A DNA stretch of 64,000 bases from contig CALMVZ010000034.1 in the NCBI GenBank assembly GCA_937873155.1, positions 1 to 64,000 on the forward strand, given 5' to 3'. Every line of letters begins with the position of its first letter. Position 1 is the stretch's first letter. Below, piece after piece: positions 18,339-27,279 of the stretch. Under the pieces are notes generated by a model that did not search any database, was not told where the DNA came from, and saw nothing but the letters and a program-made list of their open reading frames with translations. This DNA comes from an uncultured Bacteroidota bacterium. GTDB taxonomy: Bacteria; Bacteroidota; Bacteroidia; B-17B0; Aurantibacillaceae. The translations under genes and the position numbers were made by a program.

Positions 18339-19352
18339 ATGAAAATTAAATTACTAACCTGCGCACTGTTATTAGCAAGTTTCGCATTAATGGCGCAAGA
18401 AAAAAAGAAAGCAACAGTTCACATTAAAAAAGTGGAGAACATCAATGGTGTGGAAAAAGTAACGGATACAACTTATACTACAGATGATGTTTCGGGGTTT
18501 AAATATTCTTATTCGGATGATAAGATCATTACTGAAGATATCAGGAATGAGAATGGAAAAGAAGTGAGAACGATCATGATCGATGATCATAATGGAAAAG
18601 GTGAACCAACCATTAAAGTACATACCGGTGATCCGAAAAAAGATGCACAGATAGAAAAAGAATTACGCGAAGCACACAAAAAAGGCGACAAGAAAAGCAA
18701 GGTGATCGTAATGGATGAGAATGGCAAGACAACTACCAAAGTGATTGAAGGTGTAGATATGGAAAAAGCTCTACAGGAAGCTCACAAAGCTTTACAGGAA
18801 GCCGAAAAGGAATTGAAGAATAGCAACAAACAGATAAAGCGCTCTGAAAAAGAAATGCTCGCTTCAGAGGAAGCAATGAAAGAAGCGGAGAAAGCTTTGT
18901 TGGAAGCTGAAAAAGAAATGCAAAAGAACGGTGAAGGCAAACACATGAAAAAAGTGATCATCGTTAATGATGAAGAATCAAATGATGGAAAGGGAGGAAA
19001 GACCATTACCAGGATCGTAATGCTGAATATGAATATTACTGATGCAAGCGATGAAGACGTAAAACGTTTAGGAGCAGGAAGTGTGGACAACAAAGTGGAG
19101 GTGGATAACATGAAATTATATCCGAATCCTAATGACGGGAAATTCAATCTGAATTTTAACTTAAAGAATAAAGGCGATGTGGAAGTAACAGTTTACAATG
19201 TGGAAGGTAAGCAGGTTTACAACGAAAAGATCCCGAATTTCGAAGGTGAATACAACAAGCCAATTGACATTAGCCGCAATGCAAAAGGGATTTACTTTGT
19301 AAAGATCCAGCAAGGGAAACATACACAAGTGAAAAAGATCTCCTTAGATTAA
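18339..19352 (+). CDS. Secreted coiled-coil protein with T9SS type A sorting domain
   Basis: This 337-residue protein has a signal peptide (residues 1-19, ending LMAQ). A charged Lys/Glu-rich middle has a coiled coil at ~145-200 (LQEAHKALQEAEKELKN and onwards). The last ~80 residues form a T9SS type A domain (LYPNPNDGKFNLNF ... NAKGIYFVKIQQG). It diverges from the histidine kinase operon, whose sensor also holds a coiled coil; the shared phased repeats suggest it is a target, and perhaps a surface partner, of that system. Confidence 0.75.
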   Translation: MKIKLLTCALLLASFALMAQEKKKATVHIKKVENINGVEKVTDTTYTTDDVSGFKYSYSDDKIITEDIRNENGKEVRTIMIDDHNGKGEPTIKVHTGDPKKDAQIEKELREAHKKGDKKSKVIVMDENGKTTTKVIEGVDMEKALQEAHKALQEAEKELKNSNKQIKRSEKEMLASEEAMKEAEKALLEAEKEMQKNGEGKHMKKVIIVNDEESNDGKGGKTITRIVMLNMNITDASDEDVKRLGAGSVDNKVEVDNMKLYPNPNDGKFNLNFNLKNKGDVEVTVYNVEGKQVYNEKIPNFEGEYNKPIDISRNAKGIYFVKIQQGKHTQVKKISLD

Positions 19353-19384
19353 ATTTTCATGTTATTTAATTAAGGGAAAAAAGA

Positions 19385-19411
19385 AGCCGGATCAACCTCC
19401 GGCTTTTTTTA
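19385..19411 (+). terminator. Rho-independent terminator
   Basis: GCCGG and CCGGC form the stem, followed by a T run, 32 bp after the stop of the secreted coiled-coil gene. Confidence 0.75.
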
Positions 19412-19425
19412 TTTTGTATTCTCTT

Positions 19426-19522
19426 CTCAACACGGAGAAACAGAGTTAAAGAGTTACACAGAGGTTTTTCGTATTAAGAACCCTGTGATCCTCTTTTTTC
19501 TCTTGGACTCTGTGTTGAAATT
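19426..19522. repeat. Imperfect inverted repeat of CTCTGTG type
   Basis: This intergenic stretch begins CTCAACACGGAGAAACAGAG and ends GGACTCTGTGTTGA, giving complementary outer arms. Internally ACACAGAGG faces CCTGTGATCC. Similar CTCTGTG-rich repeats occur between genes in many genomes. No gene is visible here. Confidence 0.45.
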
Positions 19523-19536
19523 CATAAATTCTATTT

Positions 19537-19878
19537 TTACCCGCCCGCCTTTTTTATTTTATACCCCTCTTTAGTAAGAATGACAATGATCTTATCACGG
19601 TTATCACCTTGAATTAAAATTTCTCCATTCTTTGTATTGCCGCCAACGCCGCATTTTTGTTTTAATAATTTGGCAAGAATATCAAGATCACTTTCCGGCC
19701 CGACAAAACCTGTCACGCGGCTTAATAATTTTCCACCGCCCAATCTGTCCAAATACACTTTTAAATTTTGCTGCTGCGGAGGCAAACTTCGTATACTTAA
19801 TTCCGCTTCAGATTTATATTCAAAATCCGGATTGGTGGAATAAACAACACCGGCACGGTTCTTAGCTTTTTTACTCAT
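19537..19878 (-). CDS. SUI1/YciH-family translation initiation factor-like protein
   Basis: This 113-residue protein has a basic N-terminal tail and then the SUI1/eIF1 fold: LKVYLDRLGGGKLLSRVTGF, LAKLLKQKCGVGG, ILIQGD and IIVILTKEGYKIKKAGG. Bacterial YciH-type proteins influence initiation fidelity on the ribosome. The length suits the family. Its start overlaps the stop of the TPR gene by 4 bp. Confidence 0.88.
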   Translation of the reverse strand: MSKKAKNRAGVVYSTNPDFEYKSEAELSIRSLPPQQQNLKVYLDRLGGGKLLSRVTGFVGPESDLDILAKLLKQKCGVGGNTKNGEILIQGDNRDKIIVILTKEGYKIKKAGG

Positions 19879-20960
19879 CGCTTATAACGGATCAAAACAA
19901 ATGGAACAATAATTAAAATTAAGGAAAGTAAAGTTAATAACCATGTGTTTTTGATAGTTGTCTTCGAACAATTGTAAATCGGTTTGTCGGTTTCTTCAAG
20001 ATCTATTACAGGTTCCTCGTGTCGCAGTGAAAGTAAACTATCGTTTAGCTGCACGTACCGCCTTAAATTTTCGTAGGCGGCCTTATGATCATTTTTTTGC
20101 CTGTATAGTTCAGATACTAAATTGTAGTAGTGTGATCGGCCCGTAGGATATTCGATTTTATTACAAAGCATAATAGCTGAATTTAAATTCTCTTCGGCCA
20201 GACTTATATTTTTTTGCTCTAAAGCAATTTCAGCAATGCTCAAATGATAATCAGTAACATTTACATCCAACCCCATTAATTCGCTTAATTCAAGGGCGTC
20301 ATAATTACAGGCCAGCGCTTTTTCAAGATCGCCTTTATCTAAAAATACCTGGGCCAGGTTGTTCAGGCTGATTTCTTTAATGTTATAATTGTTAAGTTCT
20401 TTACCTGTTTCAAAGGCTTTTTGGTAATTCTGCATAGCCGCGTCAAATTGGCCTTCCAGATGTTTTATGACTCCTATATTTAATAGCTCATTAGCAACTT
20501 CAACCTTGTTATTCATCGAATTGTAATGATCAAGCGCTTTTAAAAAGAAGTCTTCCGCATCCCGGAATTGTTTCAAACGTAAGTAAATATTACCCAGGTT
20601 TCGATAACCAATGGCGATTCCTAAACTATTGCTAAGTTCTTTTTGTACTGCCAAATATTTTTCAATATAACCTAACGCTCTTTTATAATGCCCTTGTTTG
20701 GTGTAAAGAACACCGGTTAAATTATTAGCGTAAGAGATGTGTTTCTTTGAGTTTGTTCTTAGTGATATCCTCTCGCAATTCTTAGCCATTGTAAAAGCCA
20801 GTTTAGGATTCTTGTCAGCCAGATCCAATCCATACCTGTATAGCTGATTTACACACTCTGTATCATTCTCAGTTTTCAGAATGTGGGTCAGTAAAGTATC
20901 AGGATCCTGGCCCGATAAAGCGATACTTATAAAAAGAAAAACTATGAAAAACCGTAGCAT
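19875..20960 (-). CDS. TPR protein with C-terminal membrane anchor
   Basis: This 361-residue protein has a signal peptide (residues 1-17, ending SGQ), six or seven tetratricopeptide repeats (for example GIAIGYRNLGNIYLRLKQF and ISLNNLAQVFLDKGDLEKAL), and a C-terminal TM helix (TWLLTLLSLILIIVPFVLI) ending in RYKR. It resembles the sensor part of phylum-typical TPR histidine kinases but carries no kinase domain. Its 3' end overlaps the SUI1-like gene. Confidence 0.78.
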   Translation of the reverse strand: MLRFFIVFLFISIALSGQDPDTLLTHILKTENDTECVNQLYRYGLDLADKNPKLAFTMAKNCERISLRTNSKKHISYANNLTGVLYTKQGHYKRALGYIEKYLAVQKELSNSLGIAIGYRNLGNIYLRLKQFRDAEDFFLKALDHYNSMNNKVEVANELLNIGVIKHLEGQFDAAMQNYQKAFETGKELNNYNIKEISLNNLAQVFLDKGDLEKALACNYDALELSELMGLDVNVTDYHLSIAEIALEQKNISLAEENLNSAIMLCNKIEYPTGRSHYYNLVSELYRQKNDHKAAYENLRRYVQLNDSLLSLRHEEPVIDLEETDKPIYNCSKTTIKNTWLLTLLSLILIIVPFVLIRYKR

Positions 20961-21001
20961 ATTGTTTTCAAATGTATAATTTTATAGCGTAAACTCCGCT
21001 T

Positions 21002-22726
21002 ATGATCAGGTATAAATTATTTCTTAAACATCCGGCCTCTCATTATATTTATGTTGATCTGTATATTGACGGTATTAAATCAGATTCAATAGATCTTCAA
21101 TTACCCGCGTGGCGCCCGGGCCGTTATGAATTAGGGAATTTCGCTAAGAATGTTAAACGTGTTGATGTTTTTGATAAGAGTGAAAAACCTCTTGAATTCA
21201 AAAAAACAACAAAGGACTGTTGGAGGGTAAATACTAAAGGCATTTCTGAAATAAAAGTCACCTACAGTTATTTTGCGAATGAGTTAAATGCAGGGGCATG
21301 TTTTGCGGATGAAACACAAATGTATGTGAATCCTGTTCATTTATGCATGTATGTGCCGGGTAGAATGAATGAAGAACACGTTGTAGAGCTGGATGTTCCG
21401 GATAGTTATAAGATCGCATGTCAATTGACACCAAAAGAAAAAGCACTAACCGCCAGGAATTTTGATGAACTGGCAGATTCACCTTTTATTGCGAGTGCAG
21501 GAATTAAAACAGATTCGTATGAAATAGATGGAGTGAAATACTATCTTCACTTCAATGGCGAATGTGAGCCTGATCTGAAAAAAATTAAAGAACATTTTAA
21601 AGCGTTCACAGTATCACAATTAAAATTCTGGGGAGGAATTCCGATCGATGAGTATCACTTTTTATTCCAGGTATTGCCTCACAAATTTTATCACGGGGTA
21701 GAGCATCAGAAAAGCACTGTGATCGCGTTAGGCCCTGGTTATTCTTTAAATGAGGGAAAAACGTATGAAGATCTTTTAGGTGTGAGTTCACATGAATTAT
21801 TTCACTTATGGAATGTAAAATATATCCGTCCGGTTGAAATGTTGCCTTACGACTTTACAAAAGAAAATTATTCACGCACAGGTTATGTTTACGAAGGCTT
21901 TACCACTTATTATGGCGATGTGATGTTGCGGAAGTCGGGAGTGTTCACTGATCAGCAATATTTTGAAACACTGGAGGAGCGTTTGCAAAAACATTTTCAT
22001 AATTACGGCAGGTTTAATTTATCAGTTGCAGACAGCAGTTGGGAGACATGGTTAGATGGTTATGTTCCCGGTGCGCCTTATCGTAAAACATCAATTTATG
22101 ATGAAGGTAATTTGGTTGCTTTCATGTTAGATATTTTAATTTTGAAGAATACTCAGAACAAACGATCATTGAAAGATGTCTGCAGAGTACTATATAATGA
22201 ATACGGAAAAAAGGATATAGGTTATTCTGAAACGGATATCATTAAACTCTGCGAAGATACCGCAGGAATTTCTTTGCAGGATTTCTTTAAAAAATATGTC
22301 TACGGTACTGAAGATCTTGAACCGATGCTAAGCGAATGTTTTGACTATGTTGGACTCGAAATGCAAAAGAAACCAAGCCAATTAAAAAATGAAAGCGACT
22401 TTGGATTCAAAGTTGCAGAGCAGGCGCATCTGACAAAAGTTACATTAGTTGCACCATATTCTCCTGCATGGAAGGCTGGTTTATCGATCGGGGATGAGGT
22501 TATGAGTATAAATGGATGTGACATCAAAAACGATTTAAATAACTGGACGAAATATTTTTCCGGCCCCGAAATTTCTCTGAATGTTTCATCTCATGGAAAA
22601 GTAAAAACGTTGACAATGAAAGCGAAAGAAGGTGTTACTTATTTTGATCAATACAAAATTGCTTTTAAAGCATCCGCTTCAGAACCGCAAAAAAAGAATT
22701 ACAGCAGGTGGTTATTGGAAAACTAA
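21002..22726 (+). CDS. M61-family metallopeptidase with PDZ domain
   Basis: This 574-residue protein resembles the glycyl aminopeptidase (M61) family. An N-terminal beta domain precedes the zinc site HELFH (residues ~264-268, in SSHELFHLWNVKYIRP). The third ligand is probably the Glu of YEGFTTYYGD. A C-terminal PDZ domain starts near residue 470 (DFGFKVAE, APYSPAWKAGLSIGDEV). No signal peptide is evident, so it may be cytoplasmic. Confidence 0.88.
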   Translation: MIRYKLFLKHPASHYIYVDLYIDGIKSDSIDLQLPAWRPGRYELGNFAKNVKRVDVFDKSEKPLEFKKTTKDCWRVNTKGISEIKVTYSYFANELNAGACFADETQMYVNPVHLCMYVPGRMNEEHVVELDVPDSYKIACQLTPKEKALTARNFDELADSPFIASAGIKTDSYEIDGVKYYLHFNGECEPDLKKIKEHFKAFTVSQLKFWGGIPIDEYHFLFQVLPHKFYHGVEHQKSTVIALGPGYSLNEGKTYEDLLGVSSHELFHLWNVKYIRPVEMLPYDFTKENYSRTGYVYEGFTTYYGDVMLRKSGVFTDQQYFETLEERLQKHFHNYGRFNLSVADSSWETWLDGYVPGAPYRKTSIYDEGNLVAFMLDILILKNTQNKRSLKDVCRVLYNEYGKKDIGYSETDIIKLCEDTAGISLQDFFKKYVYGTEDLEPMLSECFDYVGLEMQKKPSQLKNESDFGFKVAEQAHLTKVTLVAPYSPAWKAGLSIGDEVMSINGCDIKNDLNNWTKYFSGPEISLNVSSHGKVKTLTMKAKEGVTYFDQYKIAFKASASEPQKKNYSRWLLEN

Positions 22727-22786
22727 ATTTGGGCATTTGCAAAAAATGCTTTTATTTAGATGTATTAACCCTTAAAACCAAATACA

Positions 22787-23143
22787 ATGATTTTAATTTT
22801 CATGTTACTATTGTGGCTTGCACTTATTGCATTTGTCATTCTTTCTCAATGGAGAGTATTCGCTAAAGCGGGTCAGCCGGGCTGGGCTGTTTTTGTTCCG
22901 GTGTACAACATCCTTGTGATCTTAAAAGTAGCTAACAAACCCTGGTGGTGGATCTTTTTATTATTGATCCCGATAGCAAATATCGTTTTCATGATCATAG
23001 TGCTGAACCGTATCTCTAAATCATTCGGAAAAAGTGAAGGGTTTACCGTTGGATTAGTGCTTTTAGGAATTGTATTCTGGGGCATCCTTGCATTCGATGA
23101 TTCGCAATACACAAAATTAGAGGACGCTCCTGCAACAGCGTAA
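22787..23143 (+). CDS. DUF5684-type small membrane protein
   Basis: This 118-residue protein has three hydrophobic segments. The motif FAKAGQPGWAVFVPVYNILVIL followed by KPWWWIFLLLIPIANIV is typical of DUF5684 membrane proteins (often seen fused to signal peptidase). The motif is given here only in overlapping short parts: FAKAGQPGWAVFVPVYN, then KPWWWIF. Function is unknown. A terminator follows. Confidence 0.72.
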   Translation: MILIFMLLLWLALIAFVILSQWRVFAKAGQPGWAVFVPVYNILVILKVANKPWWWIFLLLIPIANIVFMIIVLNRISKSFGKSEGFTVGLVLLGIVFWGILAFDDSQYTKLEDAPATA

Positions 23144-23162
23144 ACCAAAATTATTGATCAGA

Positions 23163-23192
23163 AAAGGCCTGGCCATTGGTCGGACCTTTTTA
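23163..23192 (+). terminator. Rho-independent terminator
   Basis: AAAGGCCTGGCC faces GGTCGGACCTTT with G-T pairs, then a T run, just after the DUF5684 gene. Confidence 0.7.
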
Positions 23193-23297
23193 TTTTACCC
23201 CAAGCCCTTTGTTAATAACCTTTTAGATTTCAACTTGCTAAGCTCTGAAATTTGGCTTTTTTTTGATATTATATTAATCAACTAAAAAAACTAAAAA

Positions 23298-23756
23298 ATG
23301 GAACAAACAAACAACGCTGCTCCGGCTGGAAATCCCGGAAAAGGTTTAGGAGTTGCAGGCTTCGTGATCTCCCTGGTAGCACTGGTATTATGGTTCATAA
23401 TTACAGGAATTGCTGTATTAGCAGCAGTTGCCGGCGGTGGAATGGGTCTTGCTATTACATGGCTTGTAATTAGCTTATTAGGTACTGTACTTAGCGTAAT
23501 GGGCTTTATGAAATCTAAAGCTGCAGGCGCTAAAAAAGGCTTAGCTATCGCGGGTCTTGTTTGCGGTATCGTGGCAACTTTATTGTCAGTTCGTACTGTA
23601 TTTGCAGTAAAAACTGTTCATGAAACTGCAGGTGATGTTGGTAAAGAATTATTGGAGAAAATGGGAGAAGGTATGAAAGAAGGCATGCAACAAGCTTTGG
23701 ATTCAATGCAAAGTTCTATGGATGAAGTTGCTCCGGCTGATACTACAGCCCACTAA
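23298..23756 (+). CDS. DUF4190-like membrane protein
   Basis: This 152-residue protein starts with a Gly/Pro/Asn-rich tail, then has three hydrophobic segments in the DUF4190 order: LGVAGFVISLVALVLWF, GLAITWLVISLLGTVLSVMG and KGLAIAGLVCGIVATLLS. A soluble helical tail rich in Met and Glu (residues ~110-152) follows. Function is unknown. It is separately transcribed, with terminators on both sides. Confidence 0.72.
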   Translation: MEQTNNAAPAGNPGKGLGVAGFVISLVALVLWFIITGIAVLAAVAGGGMGLAITWLVISLLGTVLSVMGFMKSKAAGAKKGLAIAGLVCGIVATLLSVRTVFAVKTVHETAGDVGKELLEKMGEGMKEGMQQALDSMQSSMDEVAPADTTAH

Positions 23757-23781
23757 AATCGGTTTACAACCTTTTATAAAG

Positions 23782-23811
23782 AAGTCGCTATTTGTATAGC
23801 GGCTTTTTTTA
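23782..23811 (+). terminator. Rho-independent terminator
   Basis: AAGTCGCTAT and ATAGCGGCTT form a stem (one G-T pair) around TTGT, followed by a T run. Confidence 0.75.
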
Positions 23812-23833
23812 TTTTTACTCAAAACATAAAAAC

Positions 23834-24361
23834 ATGGAAACAACCGTCGACAATTCATTTGAACAGGCAATGCAAGGGCCAAAACGTCCGCAACTATTAA
23901 CCGTTATCTGCATTTTAAGTTTTATTATGTGCGGACTAGGCTTATTAGGAGGAATCTGGAATATCGTCCAGAATACGCCGGAGAATATGGCGGAAGGCAT
24001 TGAGAAAATGAGACAATACAGCCCGGAAATGGCTGATAAAATGGAAGAGAACATGATTGCTATGCAGGACAGTACTTATATCCAGATCTCCCCGTATCTG
24101 AATCTTGTTTATGTATTGGTTTCATTCCTTGGTGTGCTTATGATGTGGAAATTGCAGAAGAAAGGGTTCTATCTATACCTTGTTGGTGAGTTACTGCCTT
24201 ATATCGGTTTTATAGTTGCCGGTAAAGAAAGTATGGCCGCTATGGATATGGCAGGCGGTGGTGCAGGACAAGTGGCTGGTATAGTTATGGTAGGACTAAT
24301 GTTGATATTCGATGCAGCATTCATTATCATGTATGCGGTGAACCTTAAAAAAATGAATTAA
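23834..24361 (+). CDS. Four-TM hypothetical membrane protein
   Basis: The ATG at 23834 (METTVDNSFEQ) gives 175 residues; the frame is open to 23792, but that part overlaps the preceding terminator. Hydrophobic segments lie at ~20-42, 88-106, 112-130 and 145-168, with a soluble Met/Glu-rich loop between the first two (PENMAEGIEKMRQYSPEMAD). I do not recognise the family. The Met/Glu-rich soluble part is reminiscent of the DUF4190-like neighbour. Confidence 0.6.
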   Translation: METTVDNSFEQAMQGPKRPQLLTVICILSFIMCGLGLLGGIWNIVQNTPENMAEGIEKMRQYSPEMADKMEENMIAMQDSTYIQISPYLNLVYVLVSFLGVLMMWKLQKKGFYLYLVGELLPYIGFIVAGKESMAAMDMAGGGAGQVAGIVMVGLMLIFDAAFIIMYAVNLKKMN

Positions 24362-24417
24362 TGAAACAGGCATGAAAATTGCCGCTTCATAACAAGTAAT
24401 AAAACACGCTCAATAAC

Positions 24418-24453
24418 AAGGGGTTCTGTCAAAAAAAGCAGAGCCCCTTTTTT
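24418..24453 (+). terminator. Rho-independent terminator
   Basis: AAGGGGTTCTG and CAGAGCCCCTT form an 11-bp stem (one G-T pair) followed by six T, isolating the arsenic operon from upstream transcription. Confidence 0.78.
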
Positions 24454-24465
24454 AATTGGATTATT

Positions 24466-24483
24466 AATCGTAATTTTACGATT
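24466..24483. promoter_or_regulatory. ArsR operator (perfect inverted repeat)
   Basis: AATCGTAA-TT-TTACGATT is a perfect inverted repeat ending 3 bp before the arsR ATG. Position and symmetry fit an autoregulatory site for the dimeric repressor encoded next. Confidence 0.7.
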
Positions 24484-24486
24484 GAT

Positions 24487-24816
24487 ATGGGAGCTGCCAA
24501 AACAGAAGAATTTACTTTGAAGGAGAACAAAGCTGCAAAATATGCTAAAGCATTAGCGCATCCTGCGCGCATCGCGATCTTACAATTACTCATAAAAAAA
24601 CAAAATTGTATCTGTGGTGATATTGTTGATGAATTGCCTTTGTCGCAAAGCACGGTATCGCAGCATTTGAAGGAGTTGAAAGAAGCAGGTTTGATAAAAG
24701 GAGATATTGATGGTGTAAAGATCTGTTATTGTATTGATGAGAAAGAATGGAAGAATGCACAAGGTGTTTTTAGTGGGTTATTCGAAAGCTATAAAGTAAA
24801 AATGAAATGCTGCTAA
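24487..24816 (+). CDS. arsR: ArsR-family metalloregulator
   Basis: This 109-residue winged-helix repressor has the typical LAHPARIAILQLL helix and recognition helix PLSQSTVSQHLKEL. Cys41 and Cys43 (NCICGDIV) fall where the CVC thiolate site of arsenite-sensing ArsR proteins lies, and the protein ends in a Cys-Cys pair, so As(III) or a similar soft metal is the likely inducer. It is the first gene of a seven-gene operon and has its own palindromic operator. Confidence 0.88.
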   Translation: MGAAKTEEFTLKENKAAKYAKALAHPARIAILQLLIKKQNCICGDIVDELPLSQSTVSQHLKELKEAGLIKGDIDGVKICYCIDEKEWKNAQGVFSGLFESYKVKMKCC

Positions 24817-24831
24817 TTTAAATTTTTTAGT

Positions 24832-25452
24832 ATGGAAACTATAGAAAGCAAAAAGCACTGGGAGAATATTTATTGCACAAAAGCGGAGAACGAGGTCAGC
24901 TGGTTCCAGCAGTATCCAAAAACCTCAATGGATTTTGTAGAATTATTTTCTCTTGAAAAAAATTCTAAGATAATTGATATTGGCGGTGGCGACAGTCATT
25001 TCGTTGATGCGCTATTGGAAGCAGGATTTACTGATATAACTGTATTGGATATTTCTGCTAATGCGATCGAAAGGGCAAAGACAAGGCTTGGCGAAAAAGC
25101 TGTTAAAGTAAAATGGATCGTTTCGGATGTGACCGAATTTGCTCCTGATGAAAAATATGATTTCTGGCACGACCGGGCGGCATTTCATTTTTTAATTGAA
25201 GGGTCCCGGGCTGATAAATATGTGGAGATCGCCAATAAAGGAATTGCTCAAAGCGGCATTTTAGTTTTAGGTACTTTTTCAGTTAACGGGCCAAAAAAAT
25301 GCAGCGGACTTGAGATCAAACAATATTCTGAAGAAAGTATGTCGGCTAAATTCGAAAAATATTTTGAGCGGGTGAAATGTATTACCGAAGATCATCAAAC
25401 GCCGTTTAATACCGTTCAGAACTTTTTATTCTGCAGCTTTAAAAAAATTTAA
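24832..25452 (+). CDS. Class I SAM-dependent methyltransferase of the ars operon
   Basis: This 206-residue protein has motif I IIDIGGGDSHFVD (residues ~45-57), the acidic residue in VLDIS and motif ARAAF-like region FWHDRAAFHFL. GPKKCSGLEIKQYS near the C-terminus carries a Cys. It is shorter than canonical ArsM and lacks its three-Cys arsenite site as I know it, so I call it only a methyltransferase. It lies 15 bp after arsR, which suggests a role in arsenic or thiol metabolism. Confidence 0.82.
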   Translation: METIESKKHWENIYCTKAENEVSWFQQYPKTSMDFVELFSLEKNSKIIDIGGGDSHFVDALLEAGFTDITVLDISANAIERAKTRLGEKAVKVKWIVSDVTEFAPDEKYDFWHDRAAFHFLIEGSRADKYVEIANKGIAQSGILVLGTFSVNGPKKCSGLEIKQYSEESMSAKFEKYFERVKCITEDHQTPFNTVQNFLFCSFKKI

Positions 25453-25462
25453 AATAAAGATC

Positions 25463-25936
25463 ATGAAACTATCCGAAATTAAAGCAATTCTTAACACTGC
25501 AACCGGTGTTAATTTTAAATTACCTAACGGAACTTTAGTTCCTGAACATTTTCATGTAACAGAAGTTGGCATGGTTCACAAACATTTTATTGATTGTGGC
25601 GGAAGTGTCAGGAATGAAAAAGTAGCTAATTTTCAACTATGGAATTCTGATGATACCGATCATCGTTTGAAACCTGAGAAATTAATTAAGATCATTGTGT
25701 TATCAGAACAAGTTCTGGGTTTAGAAGACCTGGAGATCGAAGTGGAATATCAAAGCGATACGATTGGTAAATATGGTTTAGAATTTGACGGTAAGGATTT
25801 TTTACTGACTGCAAAACAAACGGATTGTCTTGCCAAAGATAATTGCGGTGTTCCGTCAGAAAAGAAAAAGATCTCTCTTTCTGAATTACAGAACACGAAA
25901 CAATCCTGTTGTGCACCGGGCACTAAATGTTGTTAG
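25463..25936 (+). CDS. DUF6428-family protein
   Basis: This 157-residue protein has the features I associate with DUF6428, an ars-operon companion in Bacteroidota: LPNGTLVPEHFHVTEVG, FIDCGG and NFQLWN. The C-terminus is cysteine-rich (TDCLAKDNCG and QSCCAPGTKCC), a plausible soft-metal ligand set. It is probably cytoplasmic, with no signal peptide. It lies 10 bp after the methyltransferase and 3 bp before the phosphatase-like gene. Confidence 0.75.
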   Translation: MKLSEIKAILNTATGVNFKLPNGTLVPEHFHVTEVGMVHKHFIDCGGSVRNEKVANFQLWNSDDTDHRLKPEKLIKIIVLSEQVLGLEDLEIEVEYQSDTIGKYGLEFDGKDFLLTAKQTDCLAKDNCGVPSEKKKISLSELQNTKQSCCAPGTKCC

Positions 25937-25939
25937 TTT

Positions 25940-26554
25940 ATGAATCTTTCAATAAGATCATATTGTGATAATTTAATGGAGTCCTTTACCGGTATTCCGC
26001 AACAACGTAAGGAGTTATTGGACAAGATCACCAATTACATTCAAGGCAAACAGGCAGCAAATAAACCTGTACATCTCGTTTATATTTGCACTCATAATTC
26101 CAGACGGAGTCATTTTGGACAAGTCTGGGCGAAAGTAGCGAGTGTTTATTTCGGGATAAAAGATGTACATACATTTTCGGGAGGAACCGAAGCGACAGCT
26201 TTTAATATCAATGCGATCAATGCGCTTAAAAGAGTAGGCTTTGATATTAAACCAATAAGTATTGAGAAGAATTCAGTTTACTTAGTTCTTTATGATGAAA
26301 AAGAACCGCCAATAAGATGTTTTTCAAAAACGTATGACGATCCGAAAAATCCTAAGGAAGGATTTGCTGCTATTATGACTTGCAGCGACGCGGAGGAGAA
26401 TTGTCCTTTTATCCCGGGAGTTGAATTAAGGATAGGTACAACTTACGATGATCCTAAAGCTTTTGACGGGACTTCTTTACAGGACGAAAAGTATGATGAA
26501 CGGTGTAAGCAAATAGCGCTTGAAACTTTTTACGTATTTTCAAAAGTAAAATAA
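25940..26554 (+). CDS. LMW protein-tyrosine-phosphatase-like arsenate reductase
   Basis: This 204-residue protein carries the phosphatase P-loop CTHNSRRS (Cys50 to Arg56, CX5R) after the strand VHLVYI. ArsC enzymes of the thioredoxin-coupled class share this fold and loop and reduce As(V) to As(III). Additional cysteines (MTCSDAEENCPF) could supply the redox relay. The operon context favours arsenate reduction over phosphotyrosine hydrolysis. The N-terminal ~40 residues extend beyond the minimal LMW-PTP fold. Confidence 0.82.
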   Translation: MNLSIRSYCDNLMESFTGIPQQRKELLDKITNYIQGKQAANKPVHLVYICTHNSRRSHFGQVWAKVASVYFGIKDVHTFSGGTEATAFNINAINALKRVGFDIKPISIEKNSVYLVLYDEKEPPIRCFSKTYDDPKNPKEGFAAIMTCSDAEENCPFIPGVELRIGTTYDDPKAFDGTSLQDEKYDERCKQIALETFYVFSKVK

Positions 26555-26556
26555 GT

Positions 26557-27279
26557 ATGAGACGGTTTTGCTTTTCGGCCATACTTTTTATTAGTTTATT
26601 ATCTTCTTCTCAGAATTTATATTATACCGGTTTTTTTCCTACTATTGATCATTCAGGAGACCTGAATGATAAAATGGGATACGGCTTGTATTATTTCGCT
26701 GCGTTTCCTGCCAGGAATGTTGTAGAACCGGACAGTAAAAAGGATTTTAATTTTCTGCTATTTTATTCTGAGCAATCACTTACTTTTAATGCATCAAAAA
26801 AAGTATCTTTTACCGGAAGTTATGTTTATCAAAGGGCCAATGCAGTTTATGATAACTATATAAACGAGAGCCGTTTTTATGTTCAGGCAAAATATAAACA
26901 CACTTTAAAGAATTGGAATGTTGCCCATCGTTTACGCTTCGATGGCCGGTTTATTCGAAACCGCCTTACAGATCAAACACCTTTCACCCACCGCCTACGT
27001 TATTTAATTGGTTTAGACATTCCTTTAAAGACTAAGAACGCAAATGCATATTTTGCAATGTACCAGGAATTCTTTTTCAATACAGTGAGCAAGGCTAGGC
27101 CAGTGTACGAAGAGAACTGGGCTTATGCAGGTATTGGCGTTAAGATAAATGAAATTCATAAATTAGAACCCGGAATACTTTATATTACGTGGTACAATGG
27201 AAACAATTCATGGTTCAATCAATATTATTTGCAATTAACATGGGTCAGTCATTTAGATCTCTCACGAAAAAGAAAATAA
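26557..27279 (+). CDS. DUF2490 outer-membrane protein
   Basis: This 240-residue protein has a short signal peptide (ending SSSQ) and beta-strand alternation throughout. The stretch VAHRLRFDGRFIRN followed by THRLRYLIGLDIPL is the signature region of DUF2490. It is probably a small outer-membrane barrel. It starts 2 bp after the arsenate reductase and abuts the aquaporin, so it belongs to the ars operon. Confidence 0.72.
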   Translation: MRRFCFSAILFISLLSSSQNLYYTGFFPTIDHSGDLNDKMGYGLYYFAAFPARNVVEPDSKKDFNFLLFYSEQSLTFNASKKVSFTGSYVYQRANAVYDNYINESRFYVQAKYKHTLKNWNVAHRLRFDGRFIRNRLTDQTPFTHRLRYLIGLDIPLKTKNANAYFAMYQEFFFNTVSKARPVYEENWAYAGIGVKINEIHKLEPGILYITWYNGNNSWFNQYYLQLTWVSHLDLSRKRK

